Shown here piece after piece: positions 37,301 through 52,400 of a stretch of 64,000 bases of DNA. The position numbers were made by a program, and so were the translations under genes. The DNA is from Luzula sylvatica. Lineage: Eukaryota > Streptophyta > Magnoliopsida > Poales > Juncaceae. Location: NCBI GenBank assembly GCA_946800325.1, contig OX326961.1, positions 7,418,655 through 7,482,654 of the forward strand, in the 5' to 3' direction. The first letter of the stretch is position 1, and each line of letters opens with the position of its first letter. The notes under the pieces were generated by a model. That model was not told where the DNA came from. It searched no databases and saw only the letters and a list, made by a program, of their open reading frames with translations.

Positions 37301-39443
37301 ATAACTTTTCACCAAATTTGACAAACACTATGAAAGTTTGTTTTTCGATTCAAAACAAGATTTTAACGCTTTGAGGAGTTCAAATAACGTGTTTTTAATT
37401 CATTTGTATCGTATCTTTTACTACATAACTTTTCACCAAATTTCACAAACACTAAGAAAGTTTGTTTTTCGATTCAAAACAACATTTTAACGCTTTGAGG
37501 AGTTCAAATAACGTGTTTTAAGATCATTTGCATCGTATCTTTCAGTACATAAGTTTTCACCAAATTTTACAAACACTAAGAAAGTTTGTTTTTCGATTCA
37601 AAACAAGATTTTAACGCTTTGAGGAGTTCAAATAACGTGTTTTTAGATCATTTGTATCGTATCTTTTAGTACATAACTTTTCACCAAATTTTACAAACAC
37701 TAAAAAAGTTTGTTTTTCGATTCAAAACAAGATTTTAACGCTTTGAGGAGTTCAAATAACCTGTTTTTAGATCATTTGTATCGGATCTTTTAGTACATAA
37801 CTTTTCACCAAATTTCACAAACACTAAGAAAGTTTGTTTTTCGATTCAAAACAAGATTTTAACGCTTTCAGGAGTTCAAATAACCTGTTTTTAGATCATT
37901 TGTATCGTATCTTTTAGTACATAACTTTTCACCAAATTATACAAACACTAAGAAAGTTTGTTTTTCGATTCAAAACAAGATTTTAACGCTTTGAGGAGTT
38001 CCAATAACGTGTTTTTAGATCATTTGTATCGTATCATTCTGTACATAACTTTTCACCAAATTTCACAAACACTAAGAAAGTTTGTTTTTCGATTCAAAAC
38101 AAGATTTTAACGCTTTGAGGAGTTCAAATAACGTATTTTAAGATCATTTGTATCGTATCTTTCAGTACATAACTTTTCACCAAATTTCACAAACACTTAG
38201 AAAGTTTGTTTTTCGATTCAAAACAAGATTTTAACGCTTTGAGGAGTTCAAATAACGTGTTTTTAGATCATTTGTATCGTATCTTTTACTACATAACTTT
38301 TCACCAAATTTCACAAACGCTAAGAAAGTTTGTTTTTCGATTCAAAATAAGATTTTAACGCTTTGAGGAGTTCAAATAACGTCTTTTTAGATCATTTGTA
38401 TCGTATCTTTTACTACATAACTTTTCACCAAATTTCACAAACGCTAAGAAAGTTTGTTTTTCGATTCAAAACAAGATTTTAACGCTTTGAGGAGTTCAAA
38501 TAACGTGTTTTTAGATCATTTGTATCGTATCATTCTGTACATAACTTTTCACCAAATTTCACAAACACTAAGAAAGTTTGTTTTTCGATTCAAAACAAGA
38601 TTTTAACGTTTTGAGGAGTTCAAATAACGTATTTTAAGATCATTTGTATCGTATCTTTCAGTACATAACTTTTCACCAAATTTCACAAACACTGAGAAAG
38701 TTTGTGTTTCGATTCAAAACAAGATTTTAACGCTTTGAGGAGTTCAAATAACGTGTTTTTAGATCATTTGTATCGTATGTTTTAGTACATAACTTTTCAC
38801 CAAATTCCACAAACACTAAGAAAGTTTGTTTTTCGATTCAAAACAATATTTTAACGCTTTGAGGAGTTCAAATAACGTGTTTTTAGATCATTTGTATCGT
38901 ATCTTTTACTACATAACTTTTCACCAAATTTCACAGACACTAAGAAAGTTCGTTTTTCGATTCAAAACAAGATTTTAACGCTTTGAGGAGTTCAAATAAC
39001 GTGTTTTTAGATCATTTGTATCGTATGTTTTAGTACATAACTTTTCACCAAATTCCACAAACACTAAGAAAGTTTGTTTTTCGATTCAAAACAAGATTTT
39101 AACGCTTTGAGGAGTTCAAATAACGTGTTTTTAGATCATTTGTATCGTATCTTTTACTACATAACTTTTCACCAAATTTCACAAACACTAAGAAAGTTTG
39201 TTTTTCGATTCAAAACAAGATTTTAACGCTTTGAGGAGTTCAAATAACGTGTTTTTAGATCATTTGTATCGTATATTTTACTACATAACTTTTCACCAAA
39301 TTTCACAGACACTAAGAAAGTTTGTTTTTCGATTCAAAACAAGATTTTAACGCTTTGAGGAGTTCAAATAACGTGTTTTTAGATCATTTGTATCGTATAT
39401 TTTACTACATAACTTTTCACCAAATTTCACAGACACTAAGAAA
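34359..39443 (-). repeat. HOR unit U3 (5,085 bp)
   Basis: Same landmark order and length as U1: CTTTTGCTACAT at 34,691, ACATGAC at 35,066, AACGATTTC near 35,629, ACCAAAAATT at 35,946, GATTGTAACGC near 36,119, TATCGGATC at 37,780 and AAGTTCG at 38,949. A private change is TACAATCACTAAG near 35,708. It is in direct tandem with U4. Confidence 0.8.
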
Positions 39444-42400
39444 GTGTGTTTTTCGATTCAAAACAAGATTTTAACGCTTTGAGGAGTTCAAATAACCTGT
39501 TTTTTGATCATTTGTATCGTATCTTTTAGTACATAACTTTTCACCAAATTTCACAAACACTAAGAAAGTTTGTTTTTCGATTCAAAACAAGATTTTAACG
39601 CTTTGAGGAGTTCAAATAACAGGTTTTTAGATCATTTGTATCGTATCTTTCAGTACATAACTTTTCACCAAATTTCACAAACACTAAGAAAGTTTGTTTT
39701 TCGATTCAAAACAAGATTTTAACGCTTTGAGGAGTTCAAATAACGTGTTTTTAGATCATTTGTATCGTATCTTTTGCTACATAACTTTTCACCAAATTTC
39801 ACAAACACTGAGAAAGTTTGTTTTGCGATTCAAACAAAGATTTTAACGCTTTGAGGAGTTCAAATAACGTGTTTTTAGATCATTTGTATCGTATCTTTTA
39901 CTACATAACTTTTCACCAAATTTCACAAACACTGAGAATGTTTGTGTTTCGATTCAAAACAAGATTTTAACGCTTTGAGGAGTTCAAATAACGTGTTTTT
40001 AGTTCATTTGTAACGTATTTTTTACTACATAACTTTTCACCAAATTTCACAAACGATAAGAAAGTTTGTTTTTCGATTCAAAACAAGATTCTAACGCTTT
40101 GAGGAGTTCAAATAACGTGTTTTTAGATCATTTGTATCGTATCTTTTACTACATGACTTTTCACCAAATTTCACAAACACTGAGAATGTTTGTGTTTCGA
40201 TTCAAAACAAGATTTTAACGCTTTGAGGAGTTCAAATAACGTGTTTTTAGATCATTTGTATCGTATGTTTTAGTACATAACTTTTCACCAAATTTCACAA
40301 ACACTAAGAAAGTTTGTTTTTCGATTCAAAACAAGAATTTAACGCTTTGAGGAGTTCAAATAACGTGTTTTTAGATCATTTGTATCGTATCTTTTAGTAC
40401 ATAACTTTTCACCAAATTTCACAAACACTAAGAAAGTTTGTTTTTCGATTCAAAACAAGATTTTAACGCTTTGAGGAGTTCGAATAACGTGTTTTTAGAT
40501 CATTTGTATCGTATATTTTACTACATAACTTTTCACCAAATTTCACAGACACTAAGAAAGTTTGTTTTTCGATTCAAAACAAGATTTTAACGCTTTGAGG
40601 AGTTCAAATAACCTGTTTTTAGATCATTTGTATCGTATCTTTTAGTACATAATTTTTCACCAAATTTCACAAACACTAAGAAAGTTTGTTTTTCGATTCA
40701 AAACAAGATTTTAACGATTTCAGGAGTTCAAATAAACTGTTTTTAGATCATTTGTATCGTATCTTTTAATACATAACTTTTCACCAAATTATACAAACAC
40801 TAAGAAAGTTTGTTTTTCGATTCAAAACAAGATTTTAACGCTTTGAGGAGTTCAAATAACGTGTTTTTAGATCATTTGTATCGTATCATTCTGTACATAA
40901 CTTTTCACCAAATTTCACAAACACTAAGAAAGTTTGTTTTTCGATTCAAAACAAGATTTTAACGCTTTGAGGAGTTCAAATAACGTATTTTAAGATCATT
41001 TGTATCGTATCTTTCAGTACATAACTTTTCACCAAAAATTCACAAACACTTAGAAAGTTTGTTTTTCGATTCAAAACAAGATTTTAACGCTTTGAGGAGT
41101 TCAAATAACGTGTTTTTAGATCATTTGTATCGTATCTTTTACTACATAACTTTTCACCAAATTTCACAAACGATAAGAAAGTTTGTTTTTCGATTCAAAA
41201 CAAGATTGTAACGCTTTGAGGAGTTCAAATAACCTGTTTTTAAATCATTTGTATCGTATCTTTTAGTACATAACTTTTCACCAAATTTCACAAACACTAA
41301 GAAAGTTTGTTTTTCGATTCAAAACAAGATTTTAACGCTTTGAGGAGTTCAAATAACGTGTTTTTAGATCATTTGTATCGTATCTTTTAGTGCATAACTT
41401 TTCACCAAATTTCACAAACACTAAGAAAGTTTGTTTTTCGATTCAAAACAAGATTTTAACGCTTTCAGGAGTTCAAATAACGTGTTTTTATATCATTTGT
41501 ATCGTATCTTTTAGTACATAACTTTTCACCAAATTTCACAAACACTAAGAAAGTTTGTTTTTCGATTCAAAACAAGATTTTAACACTTTGAGGAGTTCAA
41601 ATAACGTGTTTTTAGATCATTTGTATCGTATCTTTTAGTACATAACTTTTCACCAAATTTCACAAACACTAAGAAAGTTTGTTTTTCGATTCAAAACAAG
41701 ATTTTAACGCTTTCAGGAGTTCAAATAATTTGTTTTTAGATCATTTGTATCGTATCTTTCAGTACATAACTTTTCACCAAATGTCACAAACACTAAGAAA
41801 GTTTGTTTTTCGATTCAAAACAACATTTTAACGCTTTGAGGAGTTCAAATAACGTGTTTTAAGAGCATTTGTATCGTATCTTTCAGTACATAACTTTTCA
41901 CCAAATTTCACAAACACTATGAAAGTTTGTTTTTCGATTCAAAACAAGATTTTAACGCTTTGAGGAGTTCAAATAACGTGTTTTTATATCATTTGTATCG
42001 TATCTTTTAGTACATAACTTTTCACCAAATTTCACAAACACTAAGAAAGTTTGTTTTTCGATTCAAAACGAGATTTTAACGCTTTGAGGAGTTCAAATAA
42101 CGTGTTTTTAGATCATTTGTATCGTATCTTTTAGTACATAACTTTTCACCAAATTTCACAAACACTAAGAAAGTTTGTTTTTCGATTCAAAACAAGATTT
42201 TAACGCTTTGAGGAGTTCAAATAATTTGTTTTTAGATCATTTGTATCGTATCTTTCAGTACATAACTTTTCACCAAATTTCACAAACACTAAGAAAGTTT
42301 GTTTTTCGATTCAAAACAACATTTTAACGCTTTGAGGAGTTCAAATAACGTGTTTTAAGATCATTTGTATCGTATCTTTCAGTACATAACTTTTCACCAA

Positions 42401-44528
42401 ATTTGACAAACACTATGAAAGTTTGTTTTTCGATTCAAAACAAGATTTTAACGCTTTGAGGAGTTCAAATAACGTGTTTTTAATTCATTTGTATCGTATC
42501 TTTTACTACATAACTTTTCACCAAATTTCACAAACACTAAGAAAGTTTGTTTTTCGATTCAAAACAACATTTTAACGCTTTGAGGAGTTCAAATAACGTG
42601 TTTTAAGATCATTTGCATCGTATCTTTCAGTACATAAGTTTTCACCAAATTTTACAAACACTAAGAAAGTTTGTTTTTCGATTCAAAACAAGATTTTAAC
42701 GCTTTGAGGAGTTCAAATAACGTGTTTTTAGATCATTTGTATCGTATCTTTTAGTACATAACTTTTCACCAAATTTTACAAACACTAAAAAAGTTTGTTT
42801 TTCGATTCAAAACAAGATTTTAACGCTTTGAGGAGTTCAAATAACCTGTTTTTAGATCATTTGTATCGGATCTTTTAGTACATAACTTTTCACCAAATTT
42901 CACAAACACTAAGAAAGTTTGTTTTTCGATTCAAAACAAGATTTTAACGCTTTCAGGAGTTCAAATAACCTGTTTTTAGATCATTTGTATCGTATCTTTT
43001 AGTACATAACTTTTCACCAAATTATACAAACACTAAGAAAGTTTGTTTTTCGATTCAAAACAAGATTTTAACGCTTTGAGGAGTTCAAATAACGTGTTTT
43101 TAGATCATTTGTATCGTATCATTCTGTACATAACTTTTCACCAAATTTCACAAACACTAAGAAAGTTTGTTTTTCGATTCAAAACAAGATTTTAACGCTT
43201 TGAGGAGTTCAAATAACGTATTTTAAGATCATTTGTATCGTATCTTTCAGTACATAACTTTTCACCAAATTTCACAAACACTTAGAAAGTTTGTTTTTCG
43301 ATTCAAAACAAGATTTTAACGCTTTGAGGAGTTCAAATAACGTGTTTTTAGATCATTTTTATCGTATCTTTTACTACATAACTTTTCACCAAATTTCACA
43401 AACGCTAAGAAAGTTTGTTTTTCGATTCAAAATAAGATTTTAACGCTTTGAGGAGTTCAAATAACGTCTTTTTAGATCATTTGTATCGTATCTTTTACTA
43501 CATAACTTTTCACCAAATTTCACAAACGCTAAGAAAGTTTGTTTTTCGATTCAAAACAAGATTTTAACGCTTTGAGGAGTTCAAATAACGTGTTTTTAGA
43601 TCATTTGTATCGTATCATTCTGTACATAACTTTTCACCAAATTTCACAAACACTAAGAAAGTTTGTTTTTCGATTCAAAACAAGATTTTAACGTTTTGAG
43701 GAGTTCAAATAACGTATTTTAAGATCATTTGTATCGTATCTTTCAGTACATAACTTTTCACCAAATTTCACAAACACTGAGAAAGTTTGTGTTTCGATTC
43801 AAAACAAGATTTTAACGCTTTGAGGAGTTCAAATAACGTGTTTTTAGATCATTTGTATCGTATGTTTTAGTACATAACTTTTCACCAAATTCCACAAACA
43901 CTAAGAAAGTTTGTTTTTCGATTCAAAACAATATTTTAACGCTTTGAGGAGTTCAAATAACGTGTTTTTAGATCATTTGTATCGTATCTTTTACTACATA
44001 ACTTTTCACCAAATTTCACAGACACTAAGAAAGTTCGTTTTTCGATTCAAAACAAGATTTTAACGCTTTGAGGAGTTCAAATAACGTGTTTTTAGATCAT
44101 TTGTATCGTATGTTTTAGTACATAACTTTTCACCAAATTCCACAAACACTAAGAAAGTTTGTTTTTCGATTCAAAACAAGATTTTAACGCTTTGAGGAGT
44201 TCAAATAACGTGTTTTTAGATCATTTGTATCGTATCTTTTACTACATAACTTTTCACCAAATTTCACAAACACTAAGAAAGTTTGATTTTCGATTCAAAA
44301 CAAGATTTTAACGCTTTGAGGAGTTCAAATAACGTGTTTTTAGATCATTTGTATCGTATATTTTACTACATAACTTTTCACCAAATTTCACAGACACTAA
44401 GAAAGTTTGTTTTTCGATTCAAAACAAGATTTTAACGCTTTGAGGAGTTCAAATAACGTGTTTTTAGATCATTTGTATCGTATATTTTACTACATAACTT
44501 TTCACCAAATTTCACAGACACTAAGAAA
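39444..44528 (-). repeat. HOR unit U4 (5,085 bp)
   Basis: Landmarks follow U3 at +5,085 bp and U1 at +15,880 bp: CTTTTGCTACAT at 39,776, ACATGAC at 40,151, ACCAAAAATT at 41,031, TATCGGATC at 42,865 and AAGTTCG at 44,034. Private changes include CAAACACTGAGAAAGTTTG in front of GCGATTC near 39,806 and ATCATTTTTATCG near 43,355. U4 is the partner of U1 in the 15.88-kb super-repeat. Confidence 0.8.
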
Positions 44529-47500
44529 GTGTGTTTTTCGATTCAAAACAAGATTTTAACGCTTTGAGGAGTTCAAATAACCTGTTTTTTGATCATTTGT
44601 ATCGTATCTTTTAGTACATAACTTTTCACCAAATTTCACAAACACTAAGAAAGTTTGTTTTTCGATTCAAAACAAGATTTTAACGCTTTGAGGAGTTCAA
44701 ATAACAGGTTTTTAGATCATTTGTATCGTATCTTTCAGTACATAACTTTTCACCAAATTTCACAAACACTAAGAAAGTATGTTTTTCGATTCAAAACAAG
44801 ATTTTAACGCTTTGAGGAGTTCAAATAACGTGTTTTTAGATCATTTGTATCGTATCTTTTACTACATAACTTTTCACCAAATTTCACAAACACTGAGAAT
44901 GTTTGTGTTTCGATTCAAAACAAGATTTTAACGCTTTGAGGAGTTCAAATAACGTGTTTTTAGTTCATTTGTAACGTATTTTTTACTACATAACTTTTCA
45001 CCAAATTTCACAAACGATAAGAAAGTTTGTTTTTCGATTCAAAACAAGATTCTAACGCTTTGAGGAGTTCAAATAACGTGTTTTTAGATCATTTGTATCG
45101 TATCTTTTACTACATGACTTTTCACCAAATTTCACAAACACTGAGAATGTTTGTGTTTCGATTCAAAACAAGATTTTAACGCTTTGAGGAGTTCAAATAA
45201 CGTGTTTTTAGATCATTTGTATCGTATGTTTTAGTACATAACTTTTCACCAAATTTCACAAACACTAAGAAAGTTTGTTTTTCGATTCAAAACAAGAATT
45301 TAACGCTTTGAGGAGTTCAAATAACGTGTTTTTAGATCATTTGTATCGTATCTTTTAGTACATAACTTTTCACCAAATTTCACAAACACTAAGAAAGTTT
45401 GTTTTTCGATTCAAAACTAGATTTTAACGCTTTGAGGAGTTCGAATAACGTGTTTTTAGATCATTTGTATCGTATATTTTACTACATAACTTTTCACCAA
45501 ATTTCACAGACACTAAGAAAGTTTGTTTTTCGATTCAAAACAAGATTTTAACGCTTTGAGGAGTTCAAATAACCTGTTTTTAGATCATTTGTATCGTATC
45601 TTTTAGTACATAATTTTTCACCAAATTTCACAAACACTAAGAAAGTTTGTTTTTCGATTCAAAACAAGATTTTAACGCTTTCAGGAGTTCAAATAAACTG
45701 TTTTTAGATCATTTGTATCGTATCTTTTAATACATAACTTTTCACCAAATTATACAAACACTAAGAAAGTTTGTTTTTCGATTCAAAACAAGATTTTAAC
45801 GCTTTGAGGAGTTCAAATAACGTGTTTTTAGATCATTTGTATCGTATCATTCTGTACATAACTTTTCACCAAATTTCACAAACACTAAGAAAGTTTGTTT
45901 TTCGATTCAAAACAAGATTTTAACGCTTTGAGGAGTTCAAATAACGTATTTTAAGATCATTTGTATCGTATCTTTCAGTACATAACTTTTCACCAAAAAT
46001 TCACAAACACTTAGAAAGTTTGTTTTTCGATTCAAAACAAGATTTTAACGCTTTGAGGAGTTCAAATAACGTGTTTTTAGATCATTTGTATCGTATCTTT
46101 TACTACATAACTTTTCACCAAATTTCACAAACGATAAGAAAGTTTGTTTTTCGATTCAAAACAAGATTTTAACGCTTTGAGGAGTTCAAATAACCTGTTT
46201 TTAAATCATTTGTATCGTATCTTTTAGTACATAACTTTTCACCAAATTTCACAAACACTAAGAAAGTTTGTTTTTCGATTCAAAACAAGATTTTAACGCT
46301 TTGAGGAGTTCAAATAACGTGTTTTTAGATCATTTGTATCGTATCTTTTAGTGCATAACTTTTCACCAAATTTCACAAACACTAAGAAAGTTTGTTTTTC
46401 GATTCAAAACAAGATTTTAACGCTTTCAGGAGTTCAAATAACGTGTTTTTAGATCATTTGTATCGTATCTTTTACTACATAACTTTTCACCAAATTTCAC
46501 AAACGCTAAGAAAGTTTGTTTTTCGATTCAAAATAAGATTTTAACGCTTTGAGGAGTTCAAATAACGTCTTTTTAGATCATTTGTATCGTATCTTTTACT
46601 ACATAACTTTTCACCAAATTTCACAAACGCTAAGAAAGTTTGTTTTTCGATTCAAAACAAGATTTTAACGCTTTGAGGAGTTCAAATAACGTGTTTTTAG
46701 ATCATTTGTATCGTATCATTCTGTACATAACTTTTCACCAAATTTCACAAACACTAAGAAAGTTTGTTTTTCGATTCAAAACAAGATTTTAACGTTTTGA
46801 GGAGTTCAAATAACGTATTTTAAGATCATTTGTATCGTATCTTTCAGTACATAACTTTTCACCAAATTTCACAAACACTGAGAAAGTTTGTGTTTCGATT
46901 CAAAACAAGATTTTAACGCTTTGAGGAGTTCAAATAACGTGTTTTTAGATCATTTGTATCGTATGTTTTAGTACATAACTTTTCACCAAATTCCACAAAC
47001 ACTAAGAAAGTTTGTTTTTCGATTCAAAACAATATTTTAACGCTTTGAGGAGTTCAAATAACGTGTTTTTAGATCATTTGTATCGTATCTTTTACTACAT
47101 AACTTTTCACCAAATTTCACAGACACTAAGAAAGTTCGTTTTTCGATTCAAAACAAGATTTTAACGCTTTGAGGAGTTCAAATAACGTGTTTTAAGATCA
47201 TTTGCATCGTATCTTTCAGTACATAAGTTTTCACCAAATTTTACAAACACTAAGAAAGTTTGTTTTTCGATTCAAAACAAGATTTTAACGCTTTGAGGAG
47301 TTCAAATAACGTGTTTTTAGATCATTTGTATCGTATCTTTTAGTACATAACTTTTCACCAAATTTTACAAACACTAAAAAAGTTTGTTTTTCGATTCAAA
47401 ACAAGATTTTAACGCTTTGAGGAGTTCAAATAACCTGTTTTTTGATCATTTGTATCGTATCTTTTAGTACATAACTTTTCACCAAATTTCACAAACACTA

Positions 47501-49489
47501 AGAAAGTTTGTTTTTCGATTCAAAACAAGATTTTAACGCTTTGAGGAGTTCAAATAACGTGTTTTTAGATCATTTGTATCGTATCTTTCAGTACATAACT
47601 TTTCACCAAATTTCACAAACACTAAGAAAGTTTGTTTTTCGATTCAAAACAAGATTTTAACGCTTTGAGGAGTTCAAATAACGTGTTTTTAGATCATTTG
47701 TATCGTATCTTTTACTACATAACTTTTCACCAAATTTCACAAACGCTAAGAAAGTTTGTTTTGCGATTCAAACAAAGATTTTAACGCTTTGAGGAGTTCA
47801 AATAACGTGTTTTTAGATCATTTGTATCGTATCTTTTACTACATAACTTTTCACCAAATTTCACAAACACTGAGAATGTTTGTGTTTCGATTCAAAACAA
47901 GATTTTAACGCTTTGAGGAGTTCAAATAACATGTTTTTAGTTCATTTGTAACGTATTTTTTACTACATAACTTTTCACCAAATTTCACAAACGATAAGAA
48001 AGTTTGTTTTTCGATTCAAAACAAGATTCTAACGCTTTGAGGAGTTCAAATAACGTGTTTTAAGATCATTTGTATCGTATCTTTTACTACATAACTTTTC
48101 ACCAAATTTCACAAACACTGAGAATGTTTGTGTTTCGATTCAAAACAAGATTTTAACGGTTTGAGGAGTTCAAATAACGTGTTTTTAGATCATTTGTATC
48201 GTATGTTTTAGTACATAACTTTTCACCAAATTTCACAAACACTAAGAAAGTTTGTTTTTCGATTCAAAACAAGATTTTAACGCTTTGATGAGTTCAAATA
48301 ACGTGTTTTTAGATCATTTGTATTGTATCTTTTAGTACATAACTTTTCACCAAATTTCACAAACACTAAGAAAGTTTGTTTTTCGATTCAAAACAAGATT
48401 TTAACGCTTTGAGGAGTTCAAATAACGTGTTTTTAGATCATTTGTATCGTATATTTTACTACATAACTTTTCACCAAATTTCACAGACACTAAGAAAGTT
48501 TGTTTTTCGATTCAAAACAAGATTTTAACGCTTTGAGGAGTTCAAATAACCTGTTTTTAGATCATTTGTATCGGATCTTTTAGTACATAACTTTTCACCA
48601 AATTTCACAAACACTAAGAAAGTTTGTTTTTCGATTCAAAACAAGATTTTAACGCTTTCAGGAGTTCAAATAACCTGTTTTTAGATCATTTGTATCGTAT
48701 CTTTTAGTACATAACTTTTCACCAAATTATACAAACACTAAGAAAGTTTGTTTTTCGATTCAAAACAAGATTTTAACGCTTTGAGGAGTTCAAATAACGT
48801 GTTTTTAGATCATTTGTATCGTATCATTCTGTACATAACTTTTCACCAAATTTCACAAACACTAAGAAAGTTTGTTTTTCGATTCAAAACAAGATTTTAA
48901 CGCTTTGAGGAGTTCAAATAACGTATTTTAAGATCATTTGTATCGTATCTTTCAGTACATAACTTTTCACCAAATTTCACAAACACTTAGAAAGTTTGTT
49001 TTTCGATTCAAAACAAGATTTTAACGCTTTGAGGAGTTCAAATAACGTGTTTTTAGATCATTTGTATCGTATCTTTTACTACATAACTTTTCACCAAATT
49101 TCACAAACGCTAAGAAAGTTTGTTTTTCGATTCAAAATAAGATTTTAACGCTTTGAGGAGTTCAAATAACGTCTTTTTAGATCATTTGTATCGTATCTTT
49201 TACTACATAACTTTTCACCAAATTTCACAAACGCTAAGAAAGTTTGTTTTTCGATTCAAAACAAGATTTTAACGCTTTGAGGAGTTCAAATAACGTGTTT
49301 TTAGATCATTTGTATCGTATCATTCTGTACATAACTTTTCACCAAATTTCACAAACACTAAGAAAGTTTGTTTTTCGATTCAAAACAAGATTTTAACGCT
49401 TTGAGGAGTTCAAATAACGTGTTTTTAGATCATTTGTATCGTATATTTTACTACATAACTTTTCACCAAATTTCACAGACACTAAGAAA
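44529..49489 (-). repeat. HOR unit U5 (4,961 bp), shortened copy of U2
   Basis: U5 repeats the same internal jumps as U2: no GCTACAT monomer near 44,860, the 15-monomer jump near 46,440-46,465, the backward jump near 47,135-47,225, and the cassette at 47,434-48,569. It lacks the private 1-bp loss and 6-bp gain of U2. Near 49,388 it skips six monomers (744 bp). The arithmetic closes: 5,710-744-5 = 4,961. It carries AACATGTTTTTAG near 47,929, shared with U6 and U7 but not U2. Confidence 0.75.
47434..48569 (-). repeat. Nine-monomer cassette in U5
   Basis: Same internal order and boundaries as the U2 cassette, 1,136 bp from CCTGTTTTTTGATC to TATCGGATC. It carries AACATGTTTTTAG near 47,929. Confidence 0.75.
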
Positions 49490-52400
49490 GTGTGTTTTTC
49501 GATTCAAAACAAGATTTTAACGCTTTGAGGAGTTCAAATAACCTGTTTTTTGATCATTTGTATCGTATCTTTTAGTACATAACTTTTCACCAAATTTCAC
49601 AAACACTAAGAAAGTTTGTTTTTCGATTCAAAACAAGATTTTAACGCTTTGAGGAGTTCAAATAACAGGTTTTTAGATCATTTGTATCGTATCTTTCAGT
49701 ACATAACTTTTCACCAAATTTCACAAACACTAAGAAAGTTTGTTTTTCGATTCAAAACAAGATTTTAACGCTTTGAGGAGTTCAAATAACGTGTTTTTAG
49801 ATCATTTGTATCGTATCTTTTACTACATAACTTTTCACCAAATTTCACAAACGCTAAGAAAGTTTGTTTTGCGATTCAAACAAAGATTTTAACGCTTTGA
49901 GGAGTTCAAATAACGTGTTTTTAGATCATTTGTATCGTATCTTTTACTACATAACTTTTCACCAAATTTCACAAACACTGAGAATGTTTGTGTTTCGATT
50001 CAAAACAAGATTTTAACGCTTTGAGGAGTTCAAATAACGTGTTTTTAGTTCATTTGTAACGTATTTTTTACTACATAACTTTTCACCAAATTTCACAAAC
50101 GATAAGAAAGTTTGTTTTTCGATTCAAAACAAGATTCTAACGCTTTGAGGAGTTCAAATAACGTGTTTTTAGATCATTTGTATCGTATCTTTTACTACAT
50201 GACTTTTCACCAAATTTCACAAACACTGAGAATGTTTGTGTTTCGATTCAAAACAAGATTTTAACGCTTTGAGGAGTTCAAATAACGTGTTTTTAGATCA
50301 TTTGTATCGTATGTTTTAGTACATAACTTTTCACCAAATTTCACAAACACTAAGAAAGTTTGTTTTTCGATTCAAAACAAGAATTTAACGCTTTGAGGAG
50401 TTCAAATAACGTGTTTTTAGATCATTTGTATCGTATCTTTTAGTACATAACTTTTCACCAAATTTCACAAACACTAAGAAAGTTTGTTTTTCGATTCAAA
50501 ACAAGATTTTAACGCTTTGAGGAGTTCGAATAACGTGTTTTTAGATCATTTGTATCGTATATTTTACTACATAACTTTTCACCAAATTTCACAGACACTA
50601 AGAAAGTTTGTTTTTCGATTCAAAACAAGATTTTAACGCTTTGAGGAGTTCAAATAACCTGTTTTTAGATCATTTGTATCGTATCTTTTAGTACATAATT
50701 TTTCACCAAATTTCACAAACACTAAGAAAGTTTGTTTTTCGATTCAAAACAAGATTTTAACGCTTTCAGGAGTTCAAATAAACTGTTTTTAGATCATTTG
50801 TATCGTATCTTTTAATACATAACTTTTCACCAAATTATACAAACACTAAGAAAGTTTGTTTTTCGATTCAAAACAAGATTTTAACGCTTTGAGGAGTTCA
50901 AATAACGTGTTTTTAGATCATTTGTATCGTATCATTCTGTACATAACTTTTCACCAAATTTCACAAACACTAAGAAAGTTTGTTTTTCGATTCAAAACAA
51001 GATTTTAACGCTTTGAGGAGTTCAAATAACGTATTTTAAGATCATTTGTATCGTATCTTTCAGTACATAACTTTTCACCAAAAATTCACAAACACTTAGA
51101 AAGTTTGTTTTTCGATTCAAAACAAGATTTTAACGCTTTGAGGAGTTCAAATAACGTGTTTTTAGATCATTTGTATCGTATCTTTTACTACATAACTTTT
51201 CACCAAATTTCACAAACGATAAGAAAGTTTATTTTTCGATTCAAAACAAGATTTTAACGCTTTGAGGAGTTCAAATAACCTGTTTTTAAATCATTTGTAT
51301 CGTATCTTTTAGTACATAACTTTTCACCAAATTTCACAAACACTAAGAAAGTTTGTTTTTCGATTCAAAACAAGATTTTAACGCTTTGAGGAGTTCAAAT
51401 AACGTGTTTTTAGATCATTTGTATCGTATCTTTTAGTGCATAACTTTTCACCAAATTTCACAAACACTAAGAAAGTTTGTTTTTCGATTCAAAACAAGAT
51501 TTTAACGCTTTCAGGAGTTCAAATAACGTGTTTTTATATCATTTGTATCGTATCTTTTAGTACATAACTTTTCACCAAATTTCACAAACACTAAGAAAGT
51601 TTGTTTTTCAATTCAAAACAAGATTTTAACACTTTGAGGAGTTCAAATAACGTGTTTTTAGATCATTTGTATCGTATCTTTTAGTACATAACATTTCACC
51701 AAATTTCACAAACACTAAGAAAGTTTGTTTTTCGATTCAAAACAAGATTTTAACGCTTTCAGGAGTTCAAATAATTTGTTTTTAGATCATTTGTATCGTA
51801 TCTTTCAGTACATAACTTTTCACCAAATGTCACAAACACTAAGAAAGTTTGTTTTTCGATTCAAAACAACATTTTAACGCTTTGAGGAGTTCAAATAACG
51901 TGTTTTAAGAGCATATGTATCGTATCTTTCAGTACATAACTTTTCACCAAATTTCACAAACACTATGAAAGTTTGTTTTTCGATTCAAAACAAGATTTTA
52001 ACGCTTTGAGGAGTTCAAATAACGTGTTTTTATATCATTTGTATCGTATCTTTTAGTACATAACTTTTCACCAAATTTCACAAACACTAAGAAAGTTTGT
52101 TTTTCGATTCAAAACGAGATTTTAACGCTTTGAGGAGTTCAAATAACGTGTTTTTAGATCATTTGTATCGTATCTTTTAGTACATAACTTTTCACCAAAT
52201 TTCACAAACACTAAGAAAGTTTGTTTTTCGATTCAAAACAAGATTTTAACGCTTTGAGGAGTTCAAATAATTTGTTTTTAGATCATTTGTATCGTATCTT
52301 TCAGTACATAACTTTTCACCAAATTTCACAAACACTAAGAAAGTTTGTTTTTCGATTCAAAACAACATTTTAACGCTTTGAGGAGTTCAAATAACGTGTT

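Larger units (their letters stand above)
37755..49387 (-). repeat. Super-repeat of about 11.6 kb, copy 2
   Basis: Contains the end of U3, all of U4 and most of U5 in the same order as copy 1. The left edge is where TTTTACAAACACTAAAAAAG gives way to the shared CCTGTTTTTAGATC segment. The right edge is the six-monomer skip in U5, near 49,388. The rearranged U2 structure was therefore copied as part of a large block and did not arise twice. Confidence 0.72.
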
